Shown here piece after piece: positions 31,672 through 43,035 of a stretch of DNA of 64,000 bases. The DNA comes from Oreohelix idahoensis (lineage: Eukaryota > Mollusca > Gastropoda > Stylommatophora > Oreohelicidae). The stretch is from assembly GCA_024509875.1 (NCBI GenBank), contig JAMPIV010017522.1, positions 124,001 through 188,000 of the forward strand, written 5' to 3'. A model generated the notes under the pieces. That model did no database searches and had not been told where the DNA came from. It was given only the letters and a program-made list of their open reading frames with translations. Within the stretch, counting starts at the first letter, position 1, and the number at the start of each line of letters is the position of its first letter. Made by a program: the position numbers and the translations under genes.

Positions 31672-33492
31672 TCACGGTCTAAAAACCGAGTAATTCTTTT
31701 CTGCAGCGTTTAATTTCCTAGAGATATACATCACCGGATGCAAAGTATCAGAATACTCCTGCATTAGTGCTGCCCCAATCCCTGTTGACGAGGCGTCACT
31801 TCGAAGAACAAAAGTCTTCTCAATAGTAGGTAACTTAAGAATAGGTGGAGATGAAAATAGGGCTTTAACCTGGTCCAATGAGGATTGACATTCTTTAGAC
31901 CAGCGGATCAGATTAGGCGACCCTTTCTTCAATAAAGTAGAAAGCGGTGCCATAATGGAGGACAGATTCGGAATGAATCGTCCGTAGAATTGAATCAAAC
32001 CTAATAGACTCCTTACTTGTTTCTTCGTCTTAGGGACCGAAATGTTAAGTATTTTTGAAACATTGTGGTCCTCTGTCTTTAAAAGACCATGACCAACCCG
32101 ATGACCTAGGAAAGAAATCTCGCTAAATCCTATAAAGGCTTTAGAGGGTTTTGCAGTCAAGTTATACTCGCGAAGAGTAGACAGTAATTCGTATAAACCC
32201 AAATAATGATCTTCCCAAGAATCACTGAATAGACAGATATCATCTAGGTATGCTATGACATCTGTACGATATGCGAGAATTCGCCGCATCATGCGTACGA
32301 ATGTAGCAGGGGCGTTCATAAGACCAAAAGGCATGAAATTCCATTGGAATAAACCCCTAGGTGTAGAAAAAGCTGTAAAAGGTTTGGCACGTTCAGTTAG
32401 CGGGACTTGCCAATAACCTTTAGACAAATCTAGTTTGGTAAAGAATCTAGAATTAGAAAGTTTATTGAGTAGCTCTTCTAATGAAGGCATAGGTTCAGCA
32501 TCGAACTTCGTAACTTGGTTCAATTTGCGATAATCTACGCAAATGCGAATGTTATTATCCTTCTTTCGAACAATAACCATAGACGAAGAGTATGCTGAAG
32601 TGGATGGTTCAATGATTTCCAAACGTATCATTTCATCCAACTCTTTTTCGACTTGAGACTGGAAATGAATAGGTATTGGATATGGTCTGACTCTGATAGG
32701 ATTGTGATCAGTTAGCACAATGTCATGTTCTGTAAGAACATCCTGAAATGTTTGCAACATCGAAGAAACTTGTCGATGTTCCTCAGCGGAAAGATTTGGA
32801 GAAACGGTCACGTTTTTCCAAGATTCCGTAGAATAAAGTGGGACCATAGAAAGAGGAAGATTGACATCAGAAAAAGTAGTTTCCTCATCCTGTATAACTG
32901 ACAGAGATGAGTACTGACCATGAGTTGCTTGTGAATTGTCCGTAGCCTGGAAAATAGGCTGCAAATAGTCAGGTCTTTCATAAAATTCTGTGAGCATATT
33001 TATGTGGAAAGTTTTATGCTTTCCATCAATATCGACAACATAGTCGACATCAGAAATTTTGGAGACTATTGCATATGGACCTTTCCATGCAATTAGAAGT
33101 CTGTTCTCCCTTGAAGGAAGTAGAACGAGAGCTTTGTCACCTGGACAAAGTTGTCGTAGACATCTATTCTTATTTGCAAACTGCCTTGCCTTTTCTTTAG
33201 CAAATTCTGAAGACGAAGTTGCTAGTTTGCATGCCTCGATGATCTTTTGCCTAAGAGCAATGACGTACTCATAAGAAGATTGAGTCTCATCGCTAATATT
33301 ATCGGCAGTGATTAGATCGTGAAGTAAAGACATAGGGCCCCGCGGTTGCGCGCCAAAGACAAGTTCAAAAGGGGAAAACCCCGTATGTTCATTGGGGACC
33401 TCTCTATACGCAAAGAGAGCCGCGGGTAAGACCCTGTCCCAATCCTGAGGATGATCCTCAGTTATTTTACCAAGTAAAGTTTTCAGAGTCCT
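31672..33492 (-). pseudogene. Integrase C-terminus, RT and RNase H start of the Gag-PR-INT-RT element
   Basis: The 553-aa frame at 33333-31672, open in phase back to about 33492, begins with the integrase C-terminal region. It includes a 'WKGPY' module and 'FHINMLTEFYER'. After about 80 linker residues comes a full gypsy RT: 'RVRPYPIP', 'RICVDYRKLN', 'TKLDLSKGYWQVPL', 'NFMPFGLMNAP' and catalytic 'IAYLDDICLF', then 'FLGHRV' and 'LLGLIQFYGRFI'. The RNase H start shows 'FVLRSDASSTGIGAAL'. Integrase and RT are therefore joined integrase-first in one frame. Confidence 0.88.
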
Positions 33493-35100
33493 ATTTTAAA
33501 CGTTCGACCAACCCATTAGACATTGGGTGATAGATACTGCTGAGAGACCTTTTAATGTGTAGCATAGACATTACCTGTGACATAGTGTCTGATATAAGTT
33601 GAGTGCCATGGTCTGACAATATTTCTCCGGGAAAACCCAAGCGAGAAAATATCAGCCAAAGAGCGTCTGCGATATCAGCAGTTGAGATGCTCTTGAGAGG
33701 TATTGCCTCTGGCCAACGTGTGCACATATCGACACATGTAAGGATAAATTGATGTCCTCTAGCCGACTTAATTCTAAAAGGACCGATAATATCTATTGCC
33801 ATTTTTTGAAAAGGGCGAATAGGAATGTCAGCAGCCTGGATAGGCGCAGCATGTCGTGGTCCTTTAGATTTGACCTCCTGACATACTTTGCAAGAGCGAC
33901 AGTACATTCGTATGTCCTTGCTCACAAATGGCCAAAAGAAAGCCGCAAGAACCCTCGACTTTGTACGGGAAAAACCCATATGTCCAGCACATTGCGAGTC
34001 ATGAGCATGTTGCAATATTTGCAATCTCATGCTCTTAGGCACAAGAATTTGTGAATGAGTGGACGTAGTCGAGTCTTGTACCATACGTACAAGTACGCCG
34101 TTCTTCATAGAAATCCAAGATTTCCTATTAGTGTTCTGATTAGGATCACCTTTTTTTGCTAGAATGAAGAATTTTTGTAAAGAAGGATCTTCTTCTTGCA
34201 ATTTGATAAATGAGTCACGTGTAATAGTCAAGTGACTATCTTGGTCATTTACTTCATCATTATTAGTTAATGAAGTTTGAGGTGGATCCAGAGCATGTGC
34301 TCTTGTGACCACCGCATTGGTAGCTTCAATGTTTTGCTCTTCCCAAACAGCAATCTGCTGTGGGGTACATTCCCTAACTCCGTGAATACGACCAATAATA
34401 AGGTCCGCAATAGGGTTTGGAAGTAGACACGCGTGGACCTCTCCCGTGAAGAAAGGAGTAGCAATGTGTATTATAGCAGTAGGATACTTTTCTAACGTGC
34501 CACCAAATGTGACACATTTGATGACTTTTCCTGTAGCACAGGATGGATCTACAAGAGATTGCCTAACGCCGACAGTAGTACATCCAGAATCAAACAACAC
34601 TGAGACTGGATTACTATTTACTAGCCCCTTATGTAATATAAGAGAACCTCTCCCATCATGAGCAACATTAGCAGGAAGAGCGGGCAAAGGATGACCACAG
34701 CTTAGAGTACTAATGGTTTTCGGATCAAATAAAGTACTGCATTGGATACACTTATTTGCCCTACGAAAATCAAAAGATGAGCATCCGATAGCATTATGGT
34801 CTTTATCATTATTAACCTGTTTATCTGCTCCCTGAGATTCTTGTTGAACAGAATTTGTCTGTTGATATCTTTTTCTCTTATGTTGCGATCTACCGCGACC
34901 ATTATTGCCTCTGCAATTATCATTAAAGTCCCTACTGTAATTTTTATCCTGGTTTGAGTTCCAGTTTCCATAACTGTCATTACTATCTCTATGCTGTTGA
35001 GAACCTCTATTATCTTGGTATTGAGGTCTCTGCATAAAAATATTTTCCTCTATACCGATTACCTTTGTGAAAATTTCTAAAGTTAACCGGAGTAGAATAA
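33491..35100 (-). pseudogene. Retropepsin and integrase N-terminal/core of the Gag-PR-INT-RT element
   Basis: The open frame extends from 35260, but homology starts at about 35050 with a basic, Asn/Gln-rich nucleocapsid-like stretch. A 'CIQC...CGH' Cys/His cluster is followed by the protease motif 'VLFDSGCTT'. The integrase finger is 'HDSQCAGHMG' with 'CKVCQEV'. Catalytic core motifs are 'IDIIGPF', 'ILSDHGTQ' and 'GLVER'. A stop produced by a 1-base shift at about 33494 cuts it right after the catalytic Glu. The protease-integrase linker contains 'VVTRAHALDPP', paralleling 'AVTTRGQTKKE' in the RT-less element. Confidence 0.85.
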
Positions 35101-35758
35101 CGTGTAGTATTAGTTTGTCTCCAGTTCTGGGAAGAAGAATCACCCTGGAATTGATCACTATGGTTCTGGGCATAATTACGATTACTCTTTTTATTGAAAT
35201 TTTTCTGGCTACCCTGAAATTTACGCATAAAATTTGGGCCATAAGGTGCTGCCGAAGCAACTGGCAGACCTTCTTTCACCTTAGAGTTACTAATGGTTAT
35301 GTGCGGATGCGCAGTAACATACTGGCTACAGTATTCTTCCATTTCTTTTATGTTTTTAGGCTTACGCTCATGAAGAAAAGATAGAAAAGCTTCATTAACA
35401 GAAGACATAACCTTATCTCTAAGTAGTAAATCCATAAGAGCTTCAAATGTATTTTCTGTCTTAGACAACTCAACCCATCGTAAAAAAGTAAGACGGATGC
35501 CTGAGATGAATTCAGAGAATTCAACTCCAGTTTCTGGTAACATGGTTTTAAATTTAAGACGATATCCGTCCTCGTTAAGTTGGTACTTCTTTAACAATGC
35601 CGCCCTGACAACCTCATAGTTGTTTTTGTCAGGCACATCTACCATACTCAACAAAGTCAAAGCATCACCTCTAAGTATCTTGGACAGATGATACACATAT
35701 AATGTTTTATCTATATTATGTACATTACATGCACTTTCAAATCTATCTAGATAAAATG
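35010..35758 (-). pseudogene. Truncated Gag of the Gag-PR-INT-RT element
   Basis: Open without a stop from the array junction (35758) to 35010. Near the junction it reads 'FYLDRFESA', then 'LYVYHLSKILRGDALTLLS', 'LPETGVEFSEFISGIRL' and 'LLLRDKVMSS', a retrotransposon capsid-like domain. A basic Asn/Gln-rich tail follows. The Gag N-terminus is missing. The last coding array unit continues in frame into 'FYLDRFE' for about a dozen codons. Confidence 0.8.
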
Positions 35759-36173
35759 TTACATTACTGTTAGCTTCTTTTTCCTGTTGAAGGGGTCCTC
35801 CATTTTTGTTTTTAATAAGGTCATTTGATTGATTACATTACTGTTAGCTTCTTGTTCCTGTTGAAGGGGTCCCCCATTTTTGTTTTTAATAAGGTCATTT
35901 GATTGATTACATTACTGTTAGCTTCTTTTTCCTGTTGAAGGGGTCCTCCATTTTTGTTTTTAATAAGGTCATTTGACTGATTACATTACTGTTAGCTTCT
36001 TTTTCCTGTTGAAGGGGTCCTCCATTTTTGTTTTTAATAAGGTCATTTGACTGATTACATTACTGTTAGCTTCTTTTTCCCGTTGAAGGGGTCCTCCATT
36101 TTTGTTTTTAATAAGGTCATTTGATTACATTACTGTTAGCTTCTTTTTCCTGTTGAAGGGGTCCTCCATTTTT
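35759..36173. repeat. 74-bp minisatellite, right block
   Basis: About 5.6 units of the same 74-bp repeat as 29029-29271, in the same orientation and in register with the TTAC at the element edge. Confidence 0.95.
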
Positions 36174-37379
36174 CTGCCTTTCTTGCCAGCTCATCAGTAT
36201 ATTTCCTCTTGTCTCTTATGATGCCTTATCTTACTTCTTTGTTTGCTTGTACGTACAGTTTATGACCCCTGGCTCTAGAACAAATTTGTTTAAATCTGCT
36301 TTATTTTTGTTTTATCTTACTGATGGTTGCTGTTGTTGTCCATGCTTTGTGTTGGTATTCTCATTTTTTCAAGAACATCTCTGTGTTTCATTCTATACTT
36401 TAAAAAAAGAAATTTTGCTCTTAGTCTTCTGTATCTGCTTTGTCTTATATTTATTAAAGCACCTGAATCTTACTGCATGCTGTAACCATAAATGTTTCTT
36501 TTGTTTTCTTGATATCTCAGATATCCTGCAATGTCTGTAATTATGTGTTATTGTATATCTGCTAAGTTTTATATTTATTTTGGCTAACATAAGATGGTGG
36601 TATCCATGCCGCTTTATACATTCTACTATGCGAGAACATGCTTCTTCCTATAGCACGTTGACCTGAAGCAAAAAACTTTATGAATATTTATCCATTTTCA
36701 TTCACTGTCTAAGTCAGTGGTATTCCCATGTTTGCTAGAATGTGTCAGATGCAGCACATGTACCTTGGTTAAAAAATATTTATATTCAGAAAAAATTATG
36801 AGATATTTATATTTTATCAAACTTCAGATTATCTGCTATCAAATGTCATAGGTTACAACTTACACAATAATCTCAGATCCATTTAATATGGCATGGATGT
36901 TAAAGCCCTGACCTTTTCAGAAACATCAATATGGCACTGAATGTTAAATCTAATTTTCTCTGAATTTGACTCTCCCATCCTGCCTTCAAACACGCACACT
37001 TTTTCACAACATGTTTTATTTTGTAAACCCTTATACAGGCCTGTAAAAGTCCCTTGTAGTTGGGGAGGGGGGGGGGAAAGTAATTGCCACAGAAACCATC
37101 AGTATCAAGAGCTTCATGTTGGCTTCCTACAAGGTGACCAGCTACAAGGTGACCAGCTACAAGGTGGCCAGCTACAAGGTGACCAGCTACAAGGTGGCCA
37201 GCTACAATTAGTGTTAGCAATTTCTCAGTATCTCAGACAGCAGGCATATTTCTGATTTTCTTTTGCCAAGTCACACATCAATTTGTAAGTCATACCCTGC
37301 TGATGCAACTCATTTGACCCATAACATGACTGTATATGTGTGTGTGTCTTATACATGTTCAGAGACCCCGAAGACATTA
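36174..37379. other. Intronic sequence with a 15-bp repeat
   Basis: No coding sequence recognised. At 37125-37206 a 15-bp unit (AAGGTGACCAGCTAC and GGCC variants) is repeated about 5-6 times. A G run lies at 37065-37076. Confidence 0.6.
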
Positions 37380-37839
37380 TTCTAGATCAGCGTGGTCCAA
37401 CTGCAGTCCAGCGGGCCAAATGTGACCTGTGCTCATACCAAAAAAAAAATATTTCTTCAATTATACGGTATAATTAATACTTCTGAGATTAGACTAAAAA
37501 TATCCGGTGGAAAGCAATGTTTTACTGTCCGCAGTCAGCATCCAAAATCGTTCATATGAGGTAGCGTCCTTAGTATCAACACAGCAATGAAATCTCATGA
37601 GATATCAGTTGTTCTTGTTTTTCACAATAAACAGCTGTTTTGGTGCTTTTGGCAATGCTCGTTACCTGACATTTATTTGTGTTTATAGTGAGTATCCAAA
37701 CTCCATAATCATATATTTTTGCAACATCTATTGAATGTGATGGCATGAATAATGAAGCAGCTGAGAGATAAGATCATGAACGTAGTGTGTCCGTGTCTTG
37801 ATAACTAAAATCTGTATAACAGCGCAGTAACCCTCAAAA

Positions 37840-38074
37840 CGAACATGAACAGAAAAAGACAGGTTCCTGAGATTACCAAAGTGTTTAACATGAACTGGGA
37901 AGACGAATTTCTATTCCTTCAAAATAATGGAAAACCACTATGTCTTGCATGCCTGCACACCGTGTTGCAATAACAAAGCAGTATAATATTAAGCGGCATT
38001 ATGACACGATGCACAAAACACAGTATGCTCAATATGTAGGGAAATTGCGATCTGATATTTTTATGGACTTGAAA
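37840..38074 (+). pseudogene. hAT transposase N-terminal remnant (zinc finger region)
   Basis: In a frame interrupted by an indel near 37960 it encodes 'NWEDEFLFLQNNGKPLCLAC' followed by 'YNIKRHYDTMHK' and 'YVGKLRSD', a BED-like Cys2-His2 finger of the hAT/GTF2IRD2 family. The LINE insertion then splits it. Confidence 0.75.
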
Positions 38075-39386
38075 GAAGAACATCCCACATATTTTGTAGG
38101 GACACTTGATTGGCAGCTCAACCTCAAGAACCATACTGAGAATATAAAGAACAAAGTACTGAGGTGATTACAACTACTGCAGAGACTTGCTGGCACTACA
38201 TGGGGATCAGACAAGGATACTCTGAGAGGCTTGTACCTTGGCTATGTCTGTTCCGTGATAGAATACAACATCTCACTGCTTACAACCTGCTCCAAGACAA
38301 ACCTAGACTTTCTTGACTCATGTTGTACCTATCAGATGTGTCCTGAATGACTGCCCATTATCATTTGTGTTACATAGCACGATGTACTCTACAGATCGAC
38401 TGTCATTTTTGTATTCACCACCTCTAAGTCCTAACAACTGTATTTGATGCCTTTCCCTCAAATGCTCAAAACATCATCATTTTTACTTACTCAATGTCTG
38501 CCATTCAAGCTTTGGAAGGCAATGAACATTTTTGAACTGAATTAGCCAAACTAATCCTGGATGCTGATCAGCTTATCACTTCCTATGGCCTCAGAATAGC
38601 TTTTTTTTTTTTTTCCCCTTAACCAGCGGCACTTGGGCTTTCAGCCCTTCGGCCCAATGACATGTCATTGCGAGGCTGGGGAACCTGAGGACTTTCCTTC
38701 CAACCCAGTCAGGAGCTTCGCTCCTTCCCATCCATAGAAGGTTTATCACAGGAGCCATTCAGGTTATTCAGTCAAATTTCCGGTCGTAAACATTCCTTCA
38801 AACGCTGATGCCCGGGTTTGAACCATGAACACCTGGTCGCCAGTACAACGCCGAAGCCCTGGCCACTCAAATACACCAAGTAATGACAGAGCAGATAGAT
38901 TAGTAAAGAAGGGAACAAGACAAGAACAACCACTCACAGCAACAACTCTCCAAATAGCCAAATCACTCATACGAACAACAAACAAAGAAACCTGGCTGAA
39001 CAGATGAGCCATGGGAAACACCTGGAGAGAGGTTTACAGACATATGGCCGGTCCTGATCCTAATGACAACATTGACCATCTTACAAGGAGGGATCAGAGG
39101 ACCATTTTTCGACTCAGATCACAACATATACCACTCAACAGTCACTTGAACAGAATCCAACCACAACACTCTCCAGGGTGCCAGCTATGTAACTACCCCC
39201 ACGAAACTGTTGACCACCACCTCTTTGAGTGCCCAGCAGTCGATGATGTTAGGAAAATGCTCCTTCCTCCCAGGCCAGACAAGTAGAACACCTTGTACAA
39301 AGAAACAAAACAACTTGTGAAAACATGCAGATATCACTACATGGTATTGGGCGAGACCCAAAGTGCCGCTGGATCAATAACAACAA
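38075..39386 (+). mobile_element. Jockey-like LINE, 5'-truncated, inside the hAT element
   Basis: A 1312-bp insertion with a 13-bp TSD (TATGGACTTGAAA at 38062-38074 and 39387-39399). The left part encodes an RT C-terminus ('TLDWQLNLKNH' and 'LLQRLAGTTWG'). After the SINE insertion comes the RNase H end ('SNDRADRLVKKG') and a C-terminal Cys/His block ('CQLCNYPHETVDHHLFECP'). Several stops. Clade is inferred from the RNase H and Cys-His tail. Confidence 0.85.
38601..38868 (-). mobile_element. SINE family 4 (tRNA-derived, poly-A tailed) inside the LINE
   Basis: On the minus strand: an A-box-like TGGCCAGGGCTTCGGCG, B-box GGTTCAAACCCGGGC, a body of about 200 bp and an A-rich tail (T run at 38601-38614). 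It interrupts the RNase H region of the LINE. Confidence 0.8.
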
Positions 39387-39850
39387 TATGGACTTGAAAA
39401 GACAACATCAAAAACAAAAGGATGCACTATTTATGTTTAGGAAGCCTCACACTGCAAACCTTATTGCATCGTATCAAGTAACTCTCATGCTTGTGGAAAA
39501 ATCAATTTAGGGATGGAGAGTTGATAACGAAATGTGCAGTGAAGATGGCACAAGTTTTTGGGGAAGATAAAGCTGCTAAAAATTTGAAAGTGTGTCATTG
39601 TCTCATCAAACAGTTGCAAAGAGAGTAAAAGAACTTAATGAGCATGTTTCTTTCAAATTGAAAGATGTGATGAGGCACTGCAAATACTTTTCTTTGATTG
39701 TGGATGAAAGTGGAGACTTTGCACTAAGGATATATTCAATGTTTGGCAGTATATATTTTGTGAAAGTACATTTTCTGTGATGAAACAAGTGACATCTAAT
39801 TCAAAAACTCAAAAGGGAATGATTCGCTGTATGCAAGTCTTCAACCTGCT
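39387..39850 (+). pseudogene. hAT transposase central and C-terminal remnant
   Basis: Resumes after the LINE: 'ALFMFRKPHTANLIASYQV', then in another frame 'SLSHQTVAKRVKELNEHV', 'YFSLIVDESGD' and a short 'STFSVMKQVTSN'-like dimerisation segment. The match to GTF2IRD2/ZBED5-like hAT transposases is clear. The large part between 'DESGD' and the C-terminus is deleted. Confidence 0.78.
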
Positions 39851-40361
39851 ACCACTAACACCGATATTTAGACTCTGGTTAAAGAAAATCCACACACCCA
39901 AAAACTTCCCAGTAAAAAGTGAGATTAAAACTAAAATTATCTCCATAGAAATTCAATGCTCATTGCAATTTTTATTTTGTTTTATTTTTCATTTCGCACT
40001 CTTCAATTTTCATCCATTTTGCACTGAGCTTTTATTTTAAATAATTTATATCATGAATGGCCCATGAACTTTAAATTATTGGTTTATGTGGCCCTCGGGG
40101 TTGAATAAGTTGGACCACCCTGTTCTAGATAACTGGGGGAATATGTTGCTAAGCAAAAAGTGGGAAATTGGTTATAAAGTTTAAGACAAACCCAAACAGA
40201 CTATAACTATTCACTAATATTATGAAGATGACAACCTCTGACTGATGTCAACAGTGGTAGAGGGGTTCCTAAAACAGATTTTCTTCTCCATGTCATATAT
40301 ACTAAATTGTACATCAGATTTCACCCGTATATTAAGATGGCAAATGAAGGATACAACTTAC

Positions 40362-40473
40362 CTCCCCTGATACTGGAGTGTTGGGGAGCCACCTCTGTTA
40401 TCCTAATTTTCCTGATATCATTTTTAACTGCCCGCCCAAGCAAAAAATTAAGCTCCATTGTATCTTCATCTGC
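40362..40473 (-). CDS. Cation diffusion facilitator, exon 2
   Basis: A 112-bp exon encoding residues 77-113 ('ADEDTMELNFLLGRAV', 'IRKIRITEVAPQH'), a hydrophilic cytosolic segment before the first membrane helix. On the minus strand the acceptor is TTTATGTCTCAG/GCAGAT and the donor GGGGAG/GTAAGT. It leaves one base of a split Asp codon that exon 3 completes. Phase, splice sites and Glu/Asp-rich content fit the N-terminal tail of Mn-type CDFs. It was found by splice signals, as it is too short to stand out as an open frame. Confidence 0.88.
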
Positions 40474-40951
40474 CTGAGACATAAATTGATGAGACTAATT
40501 TATATTATGTGCGTGTGTGTGTCCGTGCATGCATGTGCAGGGATATAACAAGCACTAGACAAATACACATATTACATTTTAAAGACAAATTATGACTCAT
40601 AAATTAGCCCAGTGGTTTTCAAACTTTAAAGTCTAATTTAATAAGCTTCCCCTTCCGTAATGTCTCAAGAACAATAAGTCAACACTAATTTACCATTATA
40701 TTTCCATTAAAAAAAAATTTTTTGTTTTTGAAAAGTAGGCAACAAACTTTCACAAAAGCTATTAATACTTTTCTTCCTTGTCTTTTTAACCTAGACAGTC
40801 AGTAGTGCACCATTTTCTGTTGTGCGATTTATTATTTCTCTTCACATGTGTCTCACCTGTCTATCTTGTGCCGGTATTAGTCTCTGCAAATGTCTTCCAT
40901 CTTAATTTTTTTTTAATTTTGTCTACCTAATGCCTCTTTTATCTTCAATTC

Positions 40952-41035
40952 AAATGTCAAGTAAGTCCTATTGTATGGCTCTGTCAAGTCAGTCCTATTG
41001 TATGGCTCTGTCAAGTCAGTCCTATTGTATGGCTC
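40952..41035 (+). repeat. 27-bp triplication in the LINE
   Basis: Three copies of AAGTCAGTCCTATTGTATGG CTCTGTC-type sequence in a row, keeping the LINE reading frame ('VKSVLLYGS' repeated). Confidence 0.88.
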
Positions 41036-41141
41036 TGAAACATGGAGAACAAAAAAAACAAAAAGCTACAGAATTTCTTAAATGGATGCTTGCGTAGAAT
41101 AGAAGGACAAAAATAGTATGACAAGATCACTAATGCGGAAA

Positions 41142-41972
41142 TGATGACAAGAACCAGACACGTGTGAGTGGAACAATAGATGATAAGAACCAGACACGTG
41201 TGAGTGGAACAATAGATGATAAGAACCAGACACGTGTGAGTGGAACAATAGATGATAAGAACCAGACAAGTGTGAATGGAACAATAGATGACAAGAACCA
41301 GACAAGTGTGAGTGGAACAATAGATGACAAGAACCAGACAAGAGTGGAACAATAGATGACAAGAACCAGACAAGTGTGAGTGGAACAATAGATGCCAAGA
41401 ACCAGACAAGTGTGAGTGGAACAATAGATGCCAAGAACCAGACAAGTGTGAGTGGAACAATAGATGACAAGAACCAAACAAGTGTGAGTGGAACAATAGA
41501 TGATAAGAACCAGACAAGTGTGAGTGGAACAATAGATGATAAGAACCAGACAAGTGTGAGTGGAACAATAGATGATAAGAACCAGACAAGTGTGAGTGGA
41601 ACAATAGATGATAAGAACCAGACAAGTGTGAGTGGAACAATAGATGACAAGAACCAGACAAGTGTGAGTGGAACAATAGATGACAAGAACCAGACAAGTG
41701 TGAGTGGAACAATAGATGACAAGAACCAAACAAGTGTGAGTGGAACAATAGGTGATAAGAACCAGACAAGTGTGAGTGGAACAATAGATGATAAGAACCA
41801 GACAAGTGTGAGTGGAACAATAGATGATAAGAACCAGACAAGTGTGAGTGGAACAATAGATGACAAGAACCAAACAAGTGTGAGTGGAACAATAGGTGAT
41901 AAGAACCAGACAAGTGTGAGTGGAACAATAGATGATAAGAACCAGACAAGTGTGAGTGGAACAATAGATGGT
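41142..41972. repeat. 36-bp minisatellite grown from LINE B sequence
   Basis: About 23 units of AGTGGAACAATAGATGATAAGAACCAGACAAGTGTG type, one shortened at about 41336. Because 36 is divisible by 3 and the unit lacks stops in several frames, long frames open on both strands ('SGTIDDKNQTSV' on plus; 'VLVIYCSTHTCL'-type on minus). The unit equals LINE sequence present once in the homologous position of LINE B copies, so the array was amplified in place. Not a gene. Confidence 0.93.
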
Positions 41973-42844
41973 AAGAAGATGCTGGAGATGGATAGGAAAC
42001 CTGTTGATAGCATTACATGGCAGACCTTGTTCTGGAATTCCCAGAGTAAGACAGGAACAGGGAGACAAAAACACATGGAGAAAAGAACTGGAGACAGATA
42101 ATGAGGGAATGAAGAGGCATGAAAAGATCTGGAGCTGATGGCATGGGACAGCAAGACATGGCATAATATGACCTGTGCTCCTTGGGAAGCTGAGAGGTGA
42201 TGAAAGAATGAATGAATGCCTCTTTTGGTTTGCTCTTTTGACATGTTCCTAGGACTTTTCCAAGTAGGTGTTAAACAACTTTTTCTGTGTTGTGCACTTG
42301 GCCATACCACTGACATTTGCATCTTTCTACAATTGTTAGTGCATCAGTTCAGTAAATGGTCCCAGTCTGTTTTGTCACATTCTGCACACCGTCACATGAT
42401 CAGTGAATGGTAATCAAAGGGTCATTCTCAAGCACTTTTGTTTCTCTTGTTAGCATTTTTGTTCTATCTCAGCCTTTTAATGTCCAAGCATAATGTGCAT
42501 GAAGAATAAATACTTATTTGACCAATGTCTGCATTAATTTGATTGTAGTTTACAGAGATATGTTTCTATTTGTGAAATGTAAATATGAACAAATGTAACC
42601 TGTGATGTCAAAAACTGGGCCATGTTTTTTAATTAGAAAATAAAATACCAAGCAGAACATATTTTTTTAAAAAACAAAAAGCGGAAAATTATATTGTTGT
42701 TATGGATGGTACGCTAGATTTTCCAGTTGTGAAATCCTTGGCATGAGAGATGAAGTCATCACAGCTCAGGTCAAGACTGACATCTACATCTAGACAGTGT
42801 GTCAAACTTTGCTGTTACTGTCAGTAAAGTTCAACAATCTGTTT

Positions 42845-42993
42845 CACATCATCATCATCACTACCGTACCTATCAATTTCCTGTAGAGCAGAGACCTGCA
42901 ACAAATACATTCCAAACGTTTCCTGTCTAGTGTCATCCTTTTAGGTATTTCCGTGGCTTCATCCCTATCATGGTGCATGACTCCCAGATCTTG

Positions 42994-43035
<42 letters not shown>

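Larger units (their letters stand above)
29272..35758 (-). mobile_element. Ty3/gypsy-like element with Gag-PR-INT-RT-RNaseH order, 5' LTR missing
   Basis: A 6.5-kb minus-strand element. In transcription order it has truncated Gag, retropepsin (LFDSG), integrase, RT (YLDD) and RNase H. Integrase upstream of RT is the Copia-like order, known for Gmr1-type members of Ty3/gypsy, whereas usual gypsy elements place integrase last. A 3' LTR is proposed at 29272-30656. No 5' LTR or leader exists: the right edge falls inside the Gag domain and abuts the 74-bp array. TTAC flanks both edges (29268-29271 and 35759-35762). At least three frameshifts break the coding region. Confidence 0.88.
37388..40122 (+). 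mobile_element. hAT transposon (ZBED/GTF2IRD2 type), defective
   Basis: Terminal inverted repeats CAGCGTGGTCCAAC (37388-37401) and GTTGGACCACCCTG (40109-40122) match with one mismatch. They are flanked by a perfect 8-bp TSD TTCTAGAT (37380-37387 and 40123-40130), the hAT hallmark. Coding remnants resemble the transposase domesticated in vertebrate GTF2IRD2/ZBED5 genes. A LINE is inserted at 38075-39386. The element is internally deleted: a start of the catalytic region runs almost directly into the C-terminal dimerisation end. Confidence 0.93.
26094..40361 (-). other. Intron 2 of the cation transporter gene
   Basis: A 14,268-bp intron. The donor is GGGGAG/GTAAGT at 40362/40361 and the acceptor TTTGACAG at 26094. 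It contains nested LINEs, a 74-bp array flanking a gypsy-type element, and a hAT-LINE-SINE nest. Between about 26100 and 26458 there is only AT-rich sequence. Confidence 0.8.
40941..42214 (+). mobile_element. LINE B copy 1 fragment with internal minisatellites
   Basis: Flanked by a 12-bp TSD AATGCCTCTTTT (40929-40940 and 42215-42226). Coding remnants read 'VLLYGSETWRT', 'NGCLRRIEG', then after the array 'DRKPVDSITWQTLFWN', the C-terminus of an RTE-like LINE. Tail GAATGAATG. Without the arrays the insertion would be only about 0.4 kb. Confidence 0.88.

Noticed and set aside
41011..42322. Long open frames of 240-414 aa on both strands
   Set aside because: All arise from the 36-bp tandem repeat, whose period is a multiple of three. 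They lack unique sequence and overlap a LINE remnant.
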